Assembly: GCA_030528815.1 (NCBI GenBank)
Contig: JAUMYE010000020.1
Location: forward strand, 1-12,571
Direction: 5' to 3'
Source: Candidatus Saccharimonadota bacterium
GTDB taxonomy: Bacteria > Patescibacteriota > Saccharimonadia > Saccharimonadales > Saccharimonadaceae
Length of the DNA: 12,571 bases
The notes beneath the pieces are model-generated. The model was not told the origin of the DNA, made no database searches, and saw nothing but the letters and a program-made list of their open reading frames with translations. The position numbers were made by a program, and so were the translations under genes. Position 1 is the first letter of the stretch. Each line of letters opens with the position of its first letter. Positions 4,907 to 11,968 of this stretch are shown in pieces.

Positions 4907-6679
4907 ATGGAAGAGAAAGTAATACAAATTTCTGGCTCTATCACGGTAGATGAGCTAGCAAAAGCCCTCGGTATCTCTGTAACTCAGCTAATTGGTGAGC
5001 TATTTAAGAACGGTATCATGGCAACGATTAATCAGCGCCTAGATGCCGAAACGGCTCAGATTATGACCGAAGAGCTAGGTTTCAAGAATGTTCGCTTTGA
5101 ACGCAAAGATACTCAGGCTAAGATTTCCAGCGAAAAGCATCAGCTTAGCGCAAATGCAAAGCTTCGCCCACCAGTAGTTGCTATCATGGGTCACGTTGAC
5201 CATGGTAAGACAACTTTACTTGACACTTTGTTAAAGAAGAAAACTGTTGAGCGTGAGGCTGGTGGTATTACCCAGCATATTTCTGCATACCAGATGGAAT
5301 ACAAGGATCGCAAGATTACCTTCCTTGATACTCCTGGTCACGAAGCCTTTGCCGCAATTCGTCAGCATGGTGCTATGCTAACCGATATTGTTGTTATTGT
5401 TGTTGCTGCTGATGATGGTGTAAAGCCACAGACTGCAGAAGCTATTAAGTTTGCTGAAGCTGCAAACGCAAAGATTATTGTTGCTATTAACAAGATCGAT
5501 AAGGAAGGCGCAAACGTTGACCGTACAAAGGCCCAGCTTGCAACCGACTTCAATCTTAACCCAGAAGAGTGGGGTGGCGACACGATTATGGTTCCTATCT
5601 CTGCAAAGACTGGCGAGAACCTAGAACAGCTTCTTGATATGATTCTTTTGACCGCAGATATCGATGAGCTAAAGGCTGACGTCGATGTTCCAAGCGAAGG
5701 TCTTGTTATTGAAAGCCATATGGAAACTGGTAAAGGTTCTGTTGTAAACCTCCTAGTTACTGGCGGTGAGCTTAAGGTTGGCGAATTTATCGTTGCTGGT
5801 AAGACTTATGCTAAGGTTCGTACAATGCTTGACTGGAAGGGCAAACCAAAGGGTAAAGCTCTCCCATCTACTCCTGTTGTTGTAACTGGTTTCAAGGAAC
5901 TTCCAAACTTCGGCGATAAGTTCGAAGAAGTTGCTGACGAAAAAACTGCTCGCAAGATGGCTCTACTTAACGCTCAGGCTGAAGCTAACGAATCTGCTTC
6001 CGCAAACGTTACCAGTAGCGATCTTCTACGCATGATGCATACTGCAGATAATACAAAGACCTTCAACGTTATCGTAAAGGGCGACGTTCAGGGTTCTGTA
6101 ACCTCTGTTGTTGACTCTCTACGCCTTATTGATACCAAGGGTGAGATTACGCTCAATATCGTATCTACCGGCGTTGGCGCTATTAACGAGAACGATATCT
6201 ATATGGCCTCTGGTGGTAAGACTATTATCTATGGCTTTAACGTTACTGTTCCAAATGCTATCGCAAAGATGGCAGAGCGTAATGGTGTATCTGTTCGCGT
6301 ATTCCGTGTTATCTATGAACTTCTTGACGATGCAAAGCACGAGATGGAAGAAATGCTCGATGCAGAGATTGTCGAAACCGAGACTGGCGAGCTCGAAGTT
6401 AAGGGTGTCTTCCGCACTGAAAAGACCGAGATTATCGCTGGTGGTCAGGTAAAGAGTGGCCGCGTATCTGCTGGTATGCTTGGTCGTGTTTATCGCAAGA
6501 AGGATCTTCTTGGCGAAATCGAAGTTACGAACGTTCAGGAAGGTAAAGTTGATGTTCCATCGCTCGCCGAAGGTGAAATCGGTGGTCTTTCTCTCAAGAC
6601 AGAGAAGAAGATTCAGATGGAAATCGGCGATAAGATTACCTTCTTTACGCGCGAATTCAAGAAAAAGAAAATCGACTAA
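4907..6679 (+). CDS. infB: Translation initiation factor IF-2
   Basis: A 590-aa GTPase that brings initiator tRNA to the 30S subunit and promotes subunit joining. An IF2_N-type domain (about 1-60) leads directly into the G domain. The G motifs are all intact: G1 GHVDHGKT (95-102), G3 DTPGH (141-145), G4 NKID (195-198) and G5 SAK (232-234). Domain II follows, and the C-terminal domains include the initiator-tRNA-binding C2 region. It is much shorter than the 890-aa E. coli protein because the long N-terminal linker is missing, as is common in small genomes. The ribosome site AAAGGAG (4889-4895) precedes the ATG by 11 bases. The usual partners nusA and rbfA are not adjacent. No terminator is evident before the next gene, 67 bases on. 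Confidence 0.98.
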   Translation: MEEKVIQISGSITVDELAKALGISVTQLIGELFKNGIMATINQRLDAETAQIMTEELGFKNVRFERKDTQAKISSEKHQLSANAKLRPPVVAIMGHVDHGKTTLLDTLLKKKTVEREAGGITQHISAYQMEYKDRKITFLDTPGHEAFAAIRQHGAMLTDIVVIVVAADDGVKPQTAEAIKFAEAANAKIIVAINKIDKEGANVDRTKAQLATDFNLNPEEWGGDTIMVPISAKTGENLEQLLDMILLTADIDELKADVDVPSEGLVIESHMETGKGSVVNLLVTGGELKVGEFIVAGKTYAKVRTMLDWKGKPKGKALPSTPVVVTGFKELPNFGDKFEEVADEKTARKMALLNAQAEANESASANVTSSDLLRMMHTADNTKTFNVIVKGDVQGSVTSVVDSLRLIDTKGEITLNIVSTGVGAINENDIYMASGGKTIIYGFNVTVPNAIAKMAERNGVSVRVFRVIYELLDDAKHEMEEMLDAEIVETETGELEVKGVFRTEKTEIIAGGQVKSGRVSAGMLGRVYRKKDLLGEIEVTNVQEGKVDVPSLAEGEIGGLSLKTEKKIQMEIGDKITFFTREFKKKKID

Positions 6680-6696
6680 TCTTACCCTCGAGCTAT

Positions 6697-6725
6697 TTGC
6701 GGCTAAAATACGTTTATGCTAAAAT
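6697..6725 (+). promoter_or_regulatory. Possible promoter of the DUF5663-like gene
   Basis: TTGCGG (6697-6702), a 17-base spacer and TAAAAT (6720-6725), with an extended -10 TG at 6717-6718. The start near 6732 would leave a leader of about 15 nt that still includes the ribosome site (6735-6740). Confidence 0.5.
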
Positions 6726-6746
6726 TGTGGCAAATAGGAGAAAAAT

Positions 6747-7160
6747 ATGTATCAATTTGATGAAAGCTTTCTAGATACGGTGGGTCTTTCTGCTATGCCG
6801 CAAGAGCAAAGAGCTCCTTTCTTGGAGTATGCTCAGGAACAGCTTGAGGTGCGCATTGGCGAAGCAATGAGCAAAGAACTTAGCGAAGAACAGCTAAACG
6901 AATTCGATCGCATCGCAGATAATGATAGCGATACAATCCAGAATCTCTTGGCACAAATGGGTGATTATAAGAACGATGCAGATTTCCAGAGCATCCTTGC
7001 AAACACTGGTGCAGCCGAAGATGATCCAGAAGTCCTAAATAACTTCGTTACGGTTAAGTGGCTAGAGAAGAACTGCCCGCAATACCGCACAATTATTAAG
7101 ACTTCTATTGCAGATTTGCAGACAGAAATCTACAATCAGCGCGAAGCATTGCTAGCTTAA
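6747..7160 (+). CDS. DUF5663-like acidic helical protein
   Basis: A 137-aa acidic protein starting MYQFDESFLDTVGL. The pattern (a short start, F-L-x-x-V-G-L, then Q-x-x-F-L-x-x-x-x-E-x-L-E-x-R-x-G and L-S-x-E-Q-L-x-E-F) resembles DUF5663 proteins, which are frequent in CPR genomes; this is recalled, not searched. The rest looks fully helical, with no signal peptide, membrane segment or catalytic motif. The function is unknown. ATG 6747 follows TAGGAG (6735-6740) by six bases. The gene may be read both from infB and from its own promoter, and ends at a strong terminator. Confidence 0.85.
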   Translation: MYQFDESFLDTVGLSAMPQEQRAPFLEYAQEQLEVRIGEAMSKELSEEQLNEFDRIADNDSDTIQNLLAQMGDYKNDADFQSILANTGAAEDDPEVLNNFVTVKWLEKNCPQYRTIIKTSIADLQTEIYNQREALLA

Positions 7161-7161
7161 C

Positions 7162-7189
7162 AAAAATCCTGCCAACTGGCAGGTTTTTT
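7162..7189. terminator. Terminator between convergent DUF5663-like gene and fmt
   Basis: CCTGCC (7168-7173) pairs with GGCAGG (7178-7183) around AACT, followed by six T residues. An A-tract (7162-7166) gives a U-tract on the minus strand, so it may also end the fmt transcript, whose stop is at 7195-7197. Confidence 0.88.
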
Positions 7190-7194
7190 GGTAC

Positions 7195-7488
7195 TTATTT
7201 CTTATGGCCGTTTAGGAAGCTTTTTGCATCCATCGGGCGAGAGTTCTCTGGGAGAAGCTTATCTATTACGAGATATTTACCGTCGCTACATTTTAAATCG
7301 AGTTCGGTCTTGGCTTGATCTTCGACGTGAGCCTCAAGGATAGTGCAAGGGGTATCTAGAAGCGTGGTCTTGGACTTTGGGAAACCTGCAAAGGCGACAA
7401 CCTCGCGTGAGAGCCTGAGAGCGCTTTTGTGGGCCGTATCCAAAATACTCATGGCTTTATTGAGTGGTGTCGTAAAAGTCAGCGGCAC
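7195..7488 (-). CDS. fmt: Methionyl-tRNA formyltransferase, C-terminal domain, split off by frameshift
   Basis: The frame encodes the tRNA-binding C-terminal domain of Fmt: LTFTTPLNKAMSILD aligns with the family's ATYxxKLxKxDGxxD linker, followed by LSREVVAFAGFPKSKT, the usual REIRAFxGWP region, and the beta-barrel to the end. It lies one frame away from the catalytic part. A TAG (7495-7497) closes this frame just upstream, so the two halves overlap only within 7457-7494. If translated alone it would start at GTG 7488 or, with 85 residues, at ATG 7452, just after the first half's stop; neither has a good ribosome site. Removing one base from the A4 run at 7489-7492 or the T4 run at 7474-7477 (minus-strand bases) would rejoin a 282-aa Fmt. 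Confidence 0.75.
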   Translation of the reverse strand: MPLTFTTPLNKAMSILDTAHKSALRLSREVVAFAGFPKSKTTLLDTPCTILEAHVEDQAKTELDLKCSDGKYLVIDKLLPENSRPMDAKSFLNGHKK

Positions 7489-8044
7489 TTTTGTCTAGGA
7501 CTTGTGGTAATACATCGACGATTAGTTTTGCGCCAAGCGTTGATAGCTCTTCGTAAAGCGATTGTTTGGTGGTTTCTGGGGTAATCTTGACGGTTTCTTG
7601 GGCAAGGATATTGCCGGCATCCATATCGTGAGCAAGGCGCATAACAGATACGCCAGTTTCTTCGTCGTTGTTTAAGAGAGCGCTCTCGATAGGGGTTGTG
7701 CCGCGATATTTTGGTAGCAAAGATGGGTGAATATTGATAATACCAAAAGGAAAGGCCTCGATGGTCTCATCTTTAATAATCTTGCCGTAGGCGGATAGAA
7801 CGCCAATTTCTGGCTGATATTTGGCGATAATCTCGTTTATCTCATCGTTATTCTTGGTGAAATAAATAGGAATACCTAGCTTTTCGGCGCGCTTTGCGAT
7901 TTCGAAAGGCTTCCTGGTATGAGCATTAGAGAGAATAAGGGCGCAGATTTCGTGGCCAGCCTCAATAAGAGCGTCAAAGATTGGAGTCTTTGGTTTGATG
8001 CCTTGAGCGAGCTGTTCATTGCCAAAATAGATGATTTTTGCCAT
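7457..8044 (-). CDS. fmt: Methionyl-tRNA formyltransferase, N-terminal catalytic domain (frameshifted)
   Basis: This 195-aa frame is the catalytic half of Fmt, which formylates Met on initiator tRNA using 10-formyl-tetrahydrofolate. The catalytic residues are present: N104 and H106 in NIHPSLLP, the SLLPKYRG loop (108-115) and D142 in HDMDAGNIL. They match E. coli N108, H110 and D146. The frame stops at TAA 7457-7459, just after the domain, while the tRNA-binding domain continues in another frame. AGGA precedes the ATG at 8044. The gene lies downstream of def in the usual def-fmt pairing but is separated from it by a hairpin (8077-8101). Whether a full enzyme is made is unclear; a truncated one would probably be impaired. 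An assembly indel, a real mutation or programmed frameshifting could each explain it. Confidence 0.88.
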   Translation of the reverse strand: MAKIIYFGNEQLAQGIKPKTPIFDALIEAGHEICALILSNAHTRKPFEIAKRAEKLGIPIYFTKNNDEINEIIAKYQPEIGVLSAYGKIIKDETIEAFPFGIINIHPSLLPKYRGTTPIESALLNNDEETGVSVMRLAHDMDAGNILAQETVKITPETTKQSLYEELSTLGAKLIVDVLPQVLDKSAADFYDTTQ

Positions 8045-8076
8045 ATATAAGTTCCTGTTTAATTTTTTGAGCTAGA

Positions 8077-8101
8077 AAAATCCGAAGTAGCTTCGGATTT
8101 T
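8077..8101 (-). terminator. Terminator-like hairpin between def and fmt
   Basis: AAAATCCGAAG (8077-8087) pairs perfectly with CTTCGGATTTT (8091-8101) around a TAG loop. On the minus strand the stem is followed by a U-tract (complement of 8076-8080). It should stop or reduce transcription from def into fmt. Confidence 0.85.
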
Positions 8102-8109
8102 AGAGGGCT

Positions 8110-8697
8110 TTAGTCGTCTGGCCAGAGCTCTTTGTTGTTTTTGATGTATTTGTCGTAATCGACAGGGACGAGGTCGCCCTTATCGTCGAGCTTATAGAAA
8201 GCGTCTTTCTTGTCGCGGATATGGTCGATGAAAAGAATGCCGTTTAGGTGGTCAATCTCGTGAAGAATGGTGCGGGTTAGGAAACCTTCGGTCTTGATGT
8301 TAACCTCTTTGCCATCTTCGAGAAGAGCCTTAATGCGAGCTTTGGCTGGGCGTGGAACCTTGCCATAAAGGGTAGGGACGGATAGACAGCCTTCGTAATC
8401 GCGAAGAATGCGACCTTCGGTCTTGACAACTACGGGGTTAATAAGGGCAATAAAGTTGTTATTCTTCTTGTCGTTTAGATCTTCGCGAACAAGAATAATG
8501 CGGCGGTTAAAACCGAGCTGAGGGGCAGCGATAGCGGCAGAAAGCTCGAATTCGTGCTCTTTTTCCCAATCTAAGGAAGCCTCGAGCATTTGGCTAATAA
8601 TTTCTTTTACTTCGTCGTCAATCTCTTCGACTTCGGTAGACATCTTGCGAAGTCTTGGATCAGGGGTGACGATTACTGAGGCTTTCTTTGTATTCAT
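8110..8697 (-). CDS. def: Peptide deformylase
   Basis: A 195-aa metalloenzyme that removes the formyl group from nascent protein N-termini. The metal-binding motifs are intact: EGCLS (102-106, C104 ligand) and HEIDH (146-150, ligands H146 and H150, catalytic E147). Motif 1, canonically GxGxAAxQ, reads SAAIAAPQ (53-60): the two glycines are Ser and Ala, while Q60 is kept. A helical insertion (about 37-52) precedes it and a charged tail of about 30 residues follows the last helix. ATG 8697 has no Shine-Dalgarno, and a TTAAAT lies seven bases upstream, so a leaderless start is possible. It is upstream of fmt on the same strand, with a hairpin between them. Confidence 0.95.
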   Translation of the reverse strand: MNTKKASVIVTPDPRLRKMSTEVEEIDDEVKEIISQMLEASLDWEKEHEFELSAAIAAPQLGFNRRIILVREDLNDKKNNNFIALINPVVVKTEGRILRDYEGCLSVPTLYGKVPRPAKARIKALLEDGKEVNIKTEGFLTRTILHEIDHLNGILFIDHIRDKKDAFYKLDDKGDLVPVDYDKYIKNNKELWPDD

Positions 8698-8704
8698 ATC
8701 TGTT

Positions 8705-8710
8705 ATTTAA
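8705..8710 (-). promoter_or_regulatory. Possible leaderless -10 of def
   Basis: Minus-strand TTAAAT ends seven bases before the def ATG, which has no ribosome site. No -35 is recognisable, and the match is weaker than for the ROK gene and priA. Confidence 0.25.
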
Positions 8711-8749
8711 CCATAAAAAGTGATTTTTTGCTAGCATAAGCGAGGCAAG

Positions 8750-8773
8750 AAAAATCCCGCCGGAGCGGGATTT
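8750..8773 (-). terminator. Terminator of the 187-aa orphan gene
   Basis: AAATCCCGC (8752-8760) pairs perfectly with GCGGGATTT (8765-8773) around CGGA. On the minus strand a five-U tract (8750-8754) follows. It isolates this gene from def. Confidence 0.88.
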
Positions 8774-8792
8774 AAGTTGAAGAAGGGCGGAG

Positions 8793-9356
8793 TTAGAGCG
8801 AGAAGTATTCGCCGTGGTCCGGATCTTTTTTGGCACAGCTTGCGAGAATGAATGCCCAAAACATGAACATGAGCATTTCGGTCGTGAAATAGCAGATGTC
8901 GAGAACGGCCATGCGTTGCTCTACTGTTTCGATACCTGTGATTGTGTAGCGGAAATTCCATGATTCTCTAGGTTTTTGGAATTCTTCGTCGTCCAGCATA
9001 CTGCACATGTGCCAGCTGATGAGCCATGCTTCGAAGCAATTGGCCGTATTGAGCCTTGTTTCGCTGAATTTCTGCACGAATTCCCAGAATTTCTCCAAGC
9101 CATCATAGGCCTCAAGGCCATTTGCCCATTCTGATGGACATTCCGATGACTCGAAAGCTTGAATTGCTCGGACGATTGCGTCATTGCTGGTGTCCGTCAA
9201 TACTCTTTCGCGGCCAAACTCGCCAAGAGTATCGAGCGAAGAGAGCAGTTTTGAGACTGTCCTGAACTTTGCGTCCGATTCGAAGCGAGGGTCTTTTTTG
9301 AGGCCTTCGATATAATCGAATGCCGGTACAGTGAAATTGCCGTAATCTCTACGCAT
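8793..9356 (-). CDS. Hypothetical protein of unknown family, 187 aa, C-terminal hydrophobic segment
   Basis: I do not recognise this protein. It starts MRRDYGNFTVPAFDYIEGLK, is acidic, and is rich in Phe, Trp and Glu. Near the C-terminus a hydrophobic stretch (about 154-175, including MLMFMFWAFILASC) could be a membrane helix or a buried core helix; a short charged tail ends it. There is no signal peptide or catalytic motif; five Cys residues are scattered. ATG 9356 is chosen because GGGAGGGGAG ends six to seven bases upstream. It has a consensus promoter (9474-9502) with a leader of about 110 nt that folds into several hairpins, and its own terminator. Together with the 84-aa gene upstream it forms an orphan pair between priA and def. 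Confidence 0.78.
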   Translation of the reverse strand: MRRDYGNFTVPAFDYIEGLKKDPRFESDAKFRTVSKLLSSLDTLGEFGRERVLTDTSNDAIVRAIQAFESSECPSEWANGLEAYDGLEKFWEFVQKFSETRLNTANCFEAWLISWHMCSMLDDEEFQKPRESWNFRYTITGIETVEQRMAVLDICYFTTEMLMFMFWAFILASCAKKDPDHGEYFSL

Positions 9357-9361
9357 AACTT

Positions 9362-9379
9362 GCTCCCCTCCCAGGGAGC
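9362..9379 (-). promoter_or_regulatory. Hairpin covering the ribosome site of the 187-aa gene
   Basis: On the minus strand GCTCCC (9379-9374) pairs perfectly with GGGAGC (9367-9362), burying most of the Shine-Dalgarno GGGAGGGGAG. An alternative CTCCC/GGGAG pairing uses the first half. This could limit translation unless opened. Confidence 0.5.
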
Positions 9380-9445
9380 TGGGCCGTGCTGTTAACACGA
9401 AAAAGCATCCTAGGAAGTAGCCCGTTTTCTTCTAAGGAGCATCTC

Positions 9446-9458
9446 GGCGCGAATCGCC
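9446..9458 (-). promoter_or_regulatory. 5'-leader hairpin with ATTCG loop, 187-aa gene
   Basis: On the minus strand GGCG and CGCC pair around the five-base loop ATTCG, about eight bases after the expected transcription start. The leader of the neighbouring 84-aa gene has a hairpin with the same loop. Confidence 0.45.
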
Positions 9459-9473
9459 CTAGATAATGTAGTT

Positions 9474-9502
9474 ATTATATCATAAGCAAATAAAAATGTC
9501 AA
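9474..9502 (-). promoter_or_regulatory. Perfect-consensus sigma70 promoter of the 187-aa gene
   Basis: On the minus strand TTGACA (9497-9502), exactly 17 bases, then TATAAT (9474-9479). Both hexamers match the consensus completely. The expected start is near 9467. Confidence 0.93.
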
Positions 9503-9522
9503 GTTTTTAAGGTAATGGGAAA

Positions 9523-9542
9523 GCCCCGCACTGTGGCGGGGC
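9523..9542 (-). terminator. Probable terminator of the 84-aa gene
   Basis: GCCCCGC (9523-9529) pairs perfectly with GCGGGGC (9536-9542) around six bases. The minus-strand tail after the stem is TTTCCC, a weak U-tract, so termination may be partial. Confidence 0.6.
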
Positions 9543-9560
9543 TCCTTGCGATGATCTAGT

Positions 9561-9815
9561 TTAGTCGGTGATAGTAGCATTGGAATATTGGGTCATGTAG
9601 TAGTTAGCCTTGTCGGATGCCTTGTCGCGCTGCGCCATAACATGCTGCATGTCCTCCTCGTATACATAGCGGGGAACATACTTCTGTGCGATGAGCTTTT
9701 CGCTCTGAGCGTTGTCGTAGAAAGCTCCAAGCATGAAGCCTACGAGAAGCGCTGCGATCAGGCACAGAACGATCATGACGGCGTTTGCGATGCGGTGATT
9801 TCTGGATTTTGTCAT
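9561..9815 (-). CDS. Small single-pass membrane protein of unknown function, 84 aa
   Basis: A basic N-terminus (MTKSRNHR) is followed by one strongly hydrophobic helix (about 9-32) and a hydrophilic tail of about 50 residues rich in Tyr, Asp, Gln and Lys (RYVYEEDMQHVMAQRDKASD). The charge pattern predicts N-in, C-out topology, with the tail outside the membrane and probably helical. No family is recognised and there is no enzymatic motif. ATG 9815 is set by an excellent ribosome site, GAGGAGG, eight bases upstream; longer starts would read through it. It has its own near-consensus promoter and a structured leader of about 97 nt. No terminator separates it from priA upstream, so read-through is also possible. 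Confidence 0.85.
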   Translation of the reverse strand: MTKSRNHRIANAVMIVLCLIAALLVGFMLGAFYDNAQSEKLIAQKYVPRYVYEEDMQHVMAQRDKASDKANYYMTQYSNATITD

Positions 9816-9822
9816 TGTCTTT

Positions 9823-9837
9823 TCCTCCTCGGGAAGA
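9823..9837 (-). promoter_or_regulatory. Hairpin covering the ribosome site of the 84-aa gene
   Basis: On the minus strand TCTTCC (9837-9832) pairs with GGAGGA (9828-9823) around a three-base CGA loop, burying the AGGAGG core. One pair is G-T. Confidence 0.4.
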
Positions 9838-9892
9838 GAGAATTCGGAACACATTCAACTGCTTTGACCATTTAGCAAGTTTGGAATGTGCT

Positions 9893-9909
9893 AGCCTGCG
9901 AATCAGGCT
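9893..9909 (-). promoter_or_regulatory. 5'-leader hairpin with ATTCG loop, 84-aa gene
   Basis: On the minus strand AGCCTG (9909-9904) pairs perfectly with CAGGCT (9898-9893) around ATTCG, within about three bases of the expected transcription start near 9912. Further downstream CACATTC and GAATGTG can close a second, longer stem. Confidence 0.55.
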
Positions 9910-9918
9910 TATGTCTAT

Positions 9919-9947
9919 ATTATAGCATAAGCGGCACAAAAAGTCAA
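9919..9947 (-). promoter_or_regulatory. Near-consensus promoter of the 84-aa gene
   Basis: On the minus strand TTGACT (9942-9947), 17 bases, then TATAAT (9919-9924) with an extended -10 TG just upstream. It begins 14 bases past the priA stop codon. Confidence 0.9.
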
Positions 9948-9961
9948 TGGAGGAACAGGAG

Positions 9962-11896
9962 TTAGAGTAGTGAAATTGGGTCAAAAGTATAATGCAAATA
10001 CTGAGTGTTTGGAAGCTTATCGAAGATAGCGAGTAGATCCTGGCGTTTCTTGGCCTTTAAGAGGAGTTGCCAGGTGTAACCGGTGCTGCTTCTTTCGTGG
10101 AAAGCGGGCATTGGAGGGGTGACAGAGAACTGCTCCACCTCTAGAATATTGGCAGATTGTATAACTTTTTTGTACAGCTCGCGAATGTTCCTGACGGCTG
10201 CGGATTCGGTTTTGTAAGTCATGCTCAATTTGAGCAAAAATGTATAGGGCGGGAGCTTACTTTGTTGACGTTTCTGAACAAGATAATCGTATAGGGCAGA
10301 GTAATCGCTTTTGGCTGCGAACTCAATTATTGGTTGTTCGGGCTGAAAACTTTGAATGAAGATTTTGCTGTCCTGGTGTCCGCGTTTGGCGCGACCAATA
10401 ACCTGCGTAATTAGCTGGAAGGTACGTTCTTCGGATGAGTAATCTGGTAGGGATAGGCCAGCGTCAGCCTGAACGATTCCTAGGGTAGTAAGAAGTGGGA
10501 AATCGAAGCCTTTGGCGATCATTTGAGTGCCAATTATAATGTCGTATTTGCCATCATGAACTTCGTCATAAATTTTATTCAATTGCTTGTTGTCTTCTGT
10601 GTCGGCGTCAAAACGTGCGACGCGAGCTTTTGGAAAAAGACGAGTAATTTCTTGTTCAAGCAGCTTAGTACCGAAACCTTTATGGTGAATGCTGGCGTTT
10701 TTGCATTCTGGGCAGGAGGTTGGAACGGGGTAATTTTTGCCACAAGTATGACAGGTCATTTGATACTTATCTGCATGCAAAATTAATGGCAAGAAGCAGT
10801 TAGGGCAGAGTGCTTGCCAACCGCACTGATCACAAATCGTGAGCGGTGCAGTACCGCGGCGGTTATGGAATAGCATTGTTTGGGTATGGTTATTTAGGGA
10901 TTCCTGGATAGATTCTAGGAGTTGATTATTAAGCAAGCGGCTGCGAGTAAAATGCTGTCTGGCTTTGAGATCAATAATACTGATGTCTGCTTTTTTGGTG
11001 CTTTTGATGGCTAATTCATTCAATGTTGTAATAGCATTATGGTTCTTGGCGATATAGTAGTCGCTAATAAGTGGCGTAGCGGAGCCTAGAACGGTTTTGG
11101 CGAGCTGTGGAGCAAGGCGCAAGGCGGAATACTTCGGGTTCTGTTCTTGTATAAAGCTTGGCTCGTGAGCTTCGTCGATGATAATCAAGCCAAGGTTATG
11201 AATTGGGGCAAAAAGTGCAGAGCGTGGTCCAATAATAACGCTAGGCTCTTTGGTTTTGAGGATTCTTTCCCAGGTTTGATGACGAAGCGATTCACTTTGT
11301 TCGGAATGGAGCAAATAAATGTTATTAAAATGAGCACAAAAATTACGGACGAGCTGTGAAGTAAGTGCGATCTCTGGAACGAGCAGAGTAACGGATTGAC
11401 CACGCTCGAGGTATTTCTGGGCGAGGTCGATATATACGTTGGTTTTGCCTGAGCCGGTAATACCATGAAGGAGTACGGTGCGAGAGTTGTTCTGTTCGAT
11501 CTCTGTGATAGCGCGTTTCTGAGCTTCGTTTAGGGGGTTGTCTGGGGCTTTTTTGACTTCTGGCAGAGAATCTATTTTGTTTCGGCGCTTCTTAGTAATA
11601 CCGCGTGGCAGGGCGGCTTGAATGACGCTCGACATAGGGGCGCGGTAATAGCTAGAGAGCCAAGAGAGGGCCTTGGTCAGTTTAAGAGGTAGAGGCTCTT
11701 CGTATAAAATATTTGTAATGGCTTTGGTTTCGAATTCTGGCTTGTCGCATTTTTGTATCACGATACCAATAGCTGTCTGTTTTCCGAGAGGGATTGTGAC
11801 GATTTGTCCGATGTTTAATTTTTGCTCGGATTCATAAGTGAGTAAACTATCCGAATTATGGAAAGTCTTGGCTGGCGCTATCAGATAGTAATTCAT
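9962..11896 (-). CDS. priA: Primosomal protein N' (replication restart helicase PriA)
   Basis: A 644-aa superfamily-2 DNA helicase that recognises stalled or collapsed forks and reloads the replicative helicase. The N-terminal DNA-binding domain comes first. The helicase motifs follow: Walker A GITGSGKT (145-152), Walker B DEAH (241-244), GSATP (271-275) and QVIGRAKRG (498-506). The PriA-specific zinc insertion supplies eight cysteines in four CxxC pairs (355/358, 364/367, 382/385, 395/398). It is somewhat shorter than E. coli PriA (732 aa) but complete. ATG 11896 begins MNYYLIAPA, the typical family start; it has no Shine-Dalgarno, and a TACAAT lies six bases upstream. The upstream gene is closed by a terminator. 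No terminator follows priA. Confidence 0.97.
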   Translation of the reverse strand: MNYYLIAPAKTFHNSDSLLTYESEQKLNIGQIVTIPLGKQTAIGIVIQKCDKPEFETKAITNILYEEPLPLKLTKALSWLSSYYRAPMSSVIQAALPRGITKKRRNKIDSLPEVKKAPDNPLNEAQKRAITEIEQNNSRTVLLHGITGSGKTNVYIDLAQKYLERGQSVTLLVPEIALTSQLVRNFCAHFNNIYLLHSEQSESLRHQTWERILKTKEPSVIIGPRSALFAPIHNLGLIIIDEAHEPSFIQEQNPKYSALRLAPQLAKTVLGSATPLISDYYIAKNHNAITTLNELAIKSTKKADISIIDLKARQHFTRSRLLNNQLLESIQESLNNHTQTMLFHNRRGTAPLTICDQCGWQALCPNCFLPLILHADKYQMTCHTCGKNYPVPTSCPECKNASIHHKGFGTKLLEQEITRLFPKARVARFDADTEDNKQLNKIYDEVHDGKYDIIIGTQMIAKGFDFPLLTTLGIVQADAGLSLPDYSSEERTFQLITQVIGRAKRGHQDSKIFIQSFQPEQPIIEFAAKSDYSALYDYLVQKRQQSKLPPYTFLLKLSMTYKTESAAVRNIRELYKKVIQSANILEVEQFSVTPPMPAFHERSSTGYTWQLLLKAKKRQDLLAIFDKLPNTQYLHYTFDPISLL

Positions 11897-11902
11897 AGGA
11901 AT

Positions 11903-11908
11903 ATTGTA
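11903..11908 (-). promoter_or_regulatory. Leaderless-type -10 element of priA
   Basis: Minus-strand TACAAT ends six bases before the priA ATG and no ribosome site lies between, the same geometry as at the ROK gene. No convincing -35 is seen. Confidence 0.45.
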
Positions 11909-11922
11909 CCGCAAGAAGCAAT

Positions 11923-11956
11923 AAAAAGCCCCCGTTTCATCCTTGAAAACAGGGGC
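11923..11956 (-). terminator. Terminator of the right-edge orphan gene
   Basis: On the minus strand GCCCC pairs with GGGGC (11952-11956 and 11928-11932). A G-T pair and GTTT/AAAC extend the stem, and a five-U tract follows (11923-11927). It lies 12 bases after the orphan's stop codon and upstream of priA. Confidence 0.85.
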
Positions 11957-11968
11957 AATTTTGACCGC

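Noticed and set aside
6108..6452. 114-codon frame inside infB
   Set aside because: It is an alternate-frame shadow within an intact, highly conserved IF-2 region.
9604..9984. 126-codon minus-strand open frame overlapping the 84-aa gene
   Set aside because: It overlaps the priA end, crosses the promoter and leader, and is an Arg/Ser-rich shadow of the 84-aa gene, which has a perfect ribosome site.
10523..10786. 87-codon plus-strand frame inside priA
   Set aside because: It is antisense to the PriA zinc-ribbon region, which is fully conserved on the minus strand.
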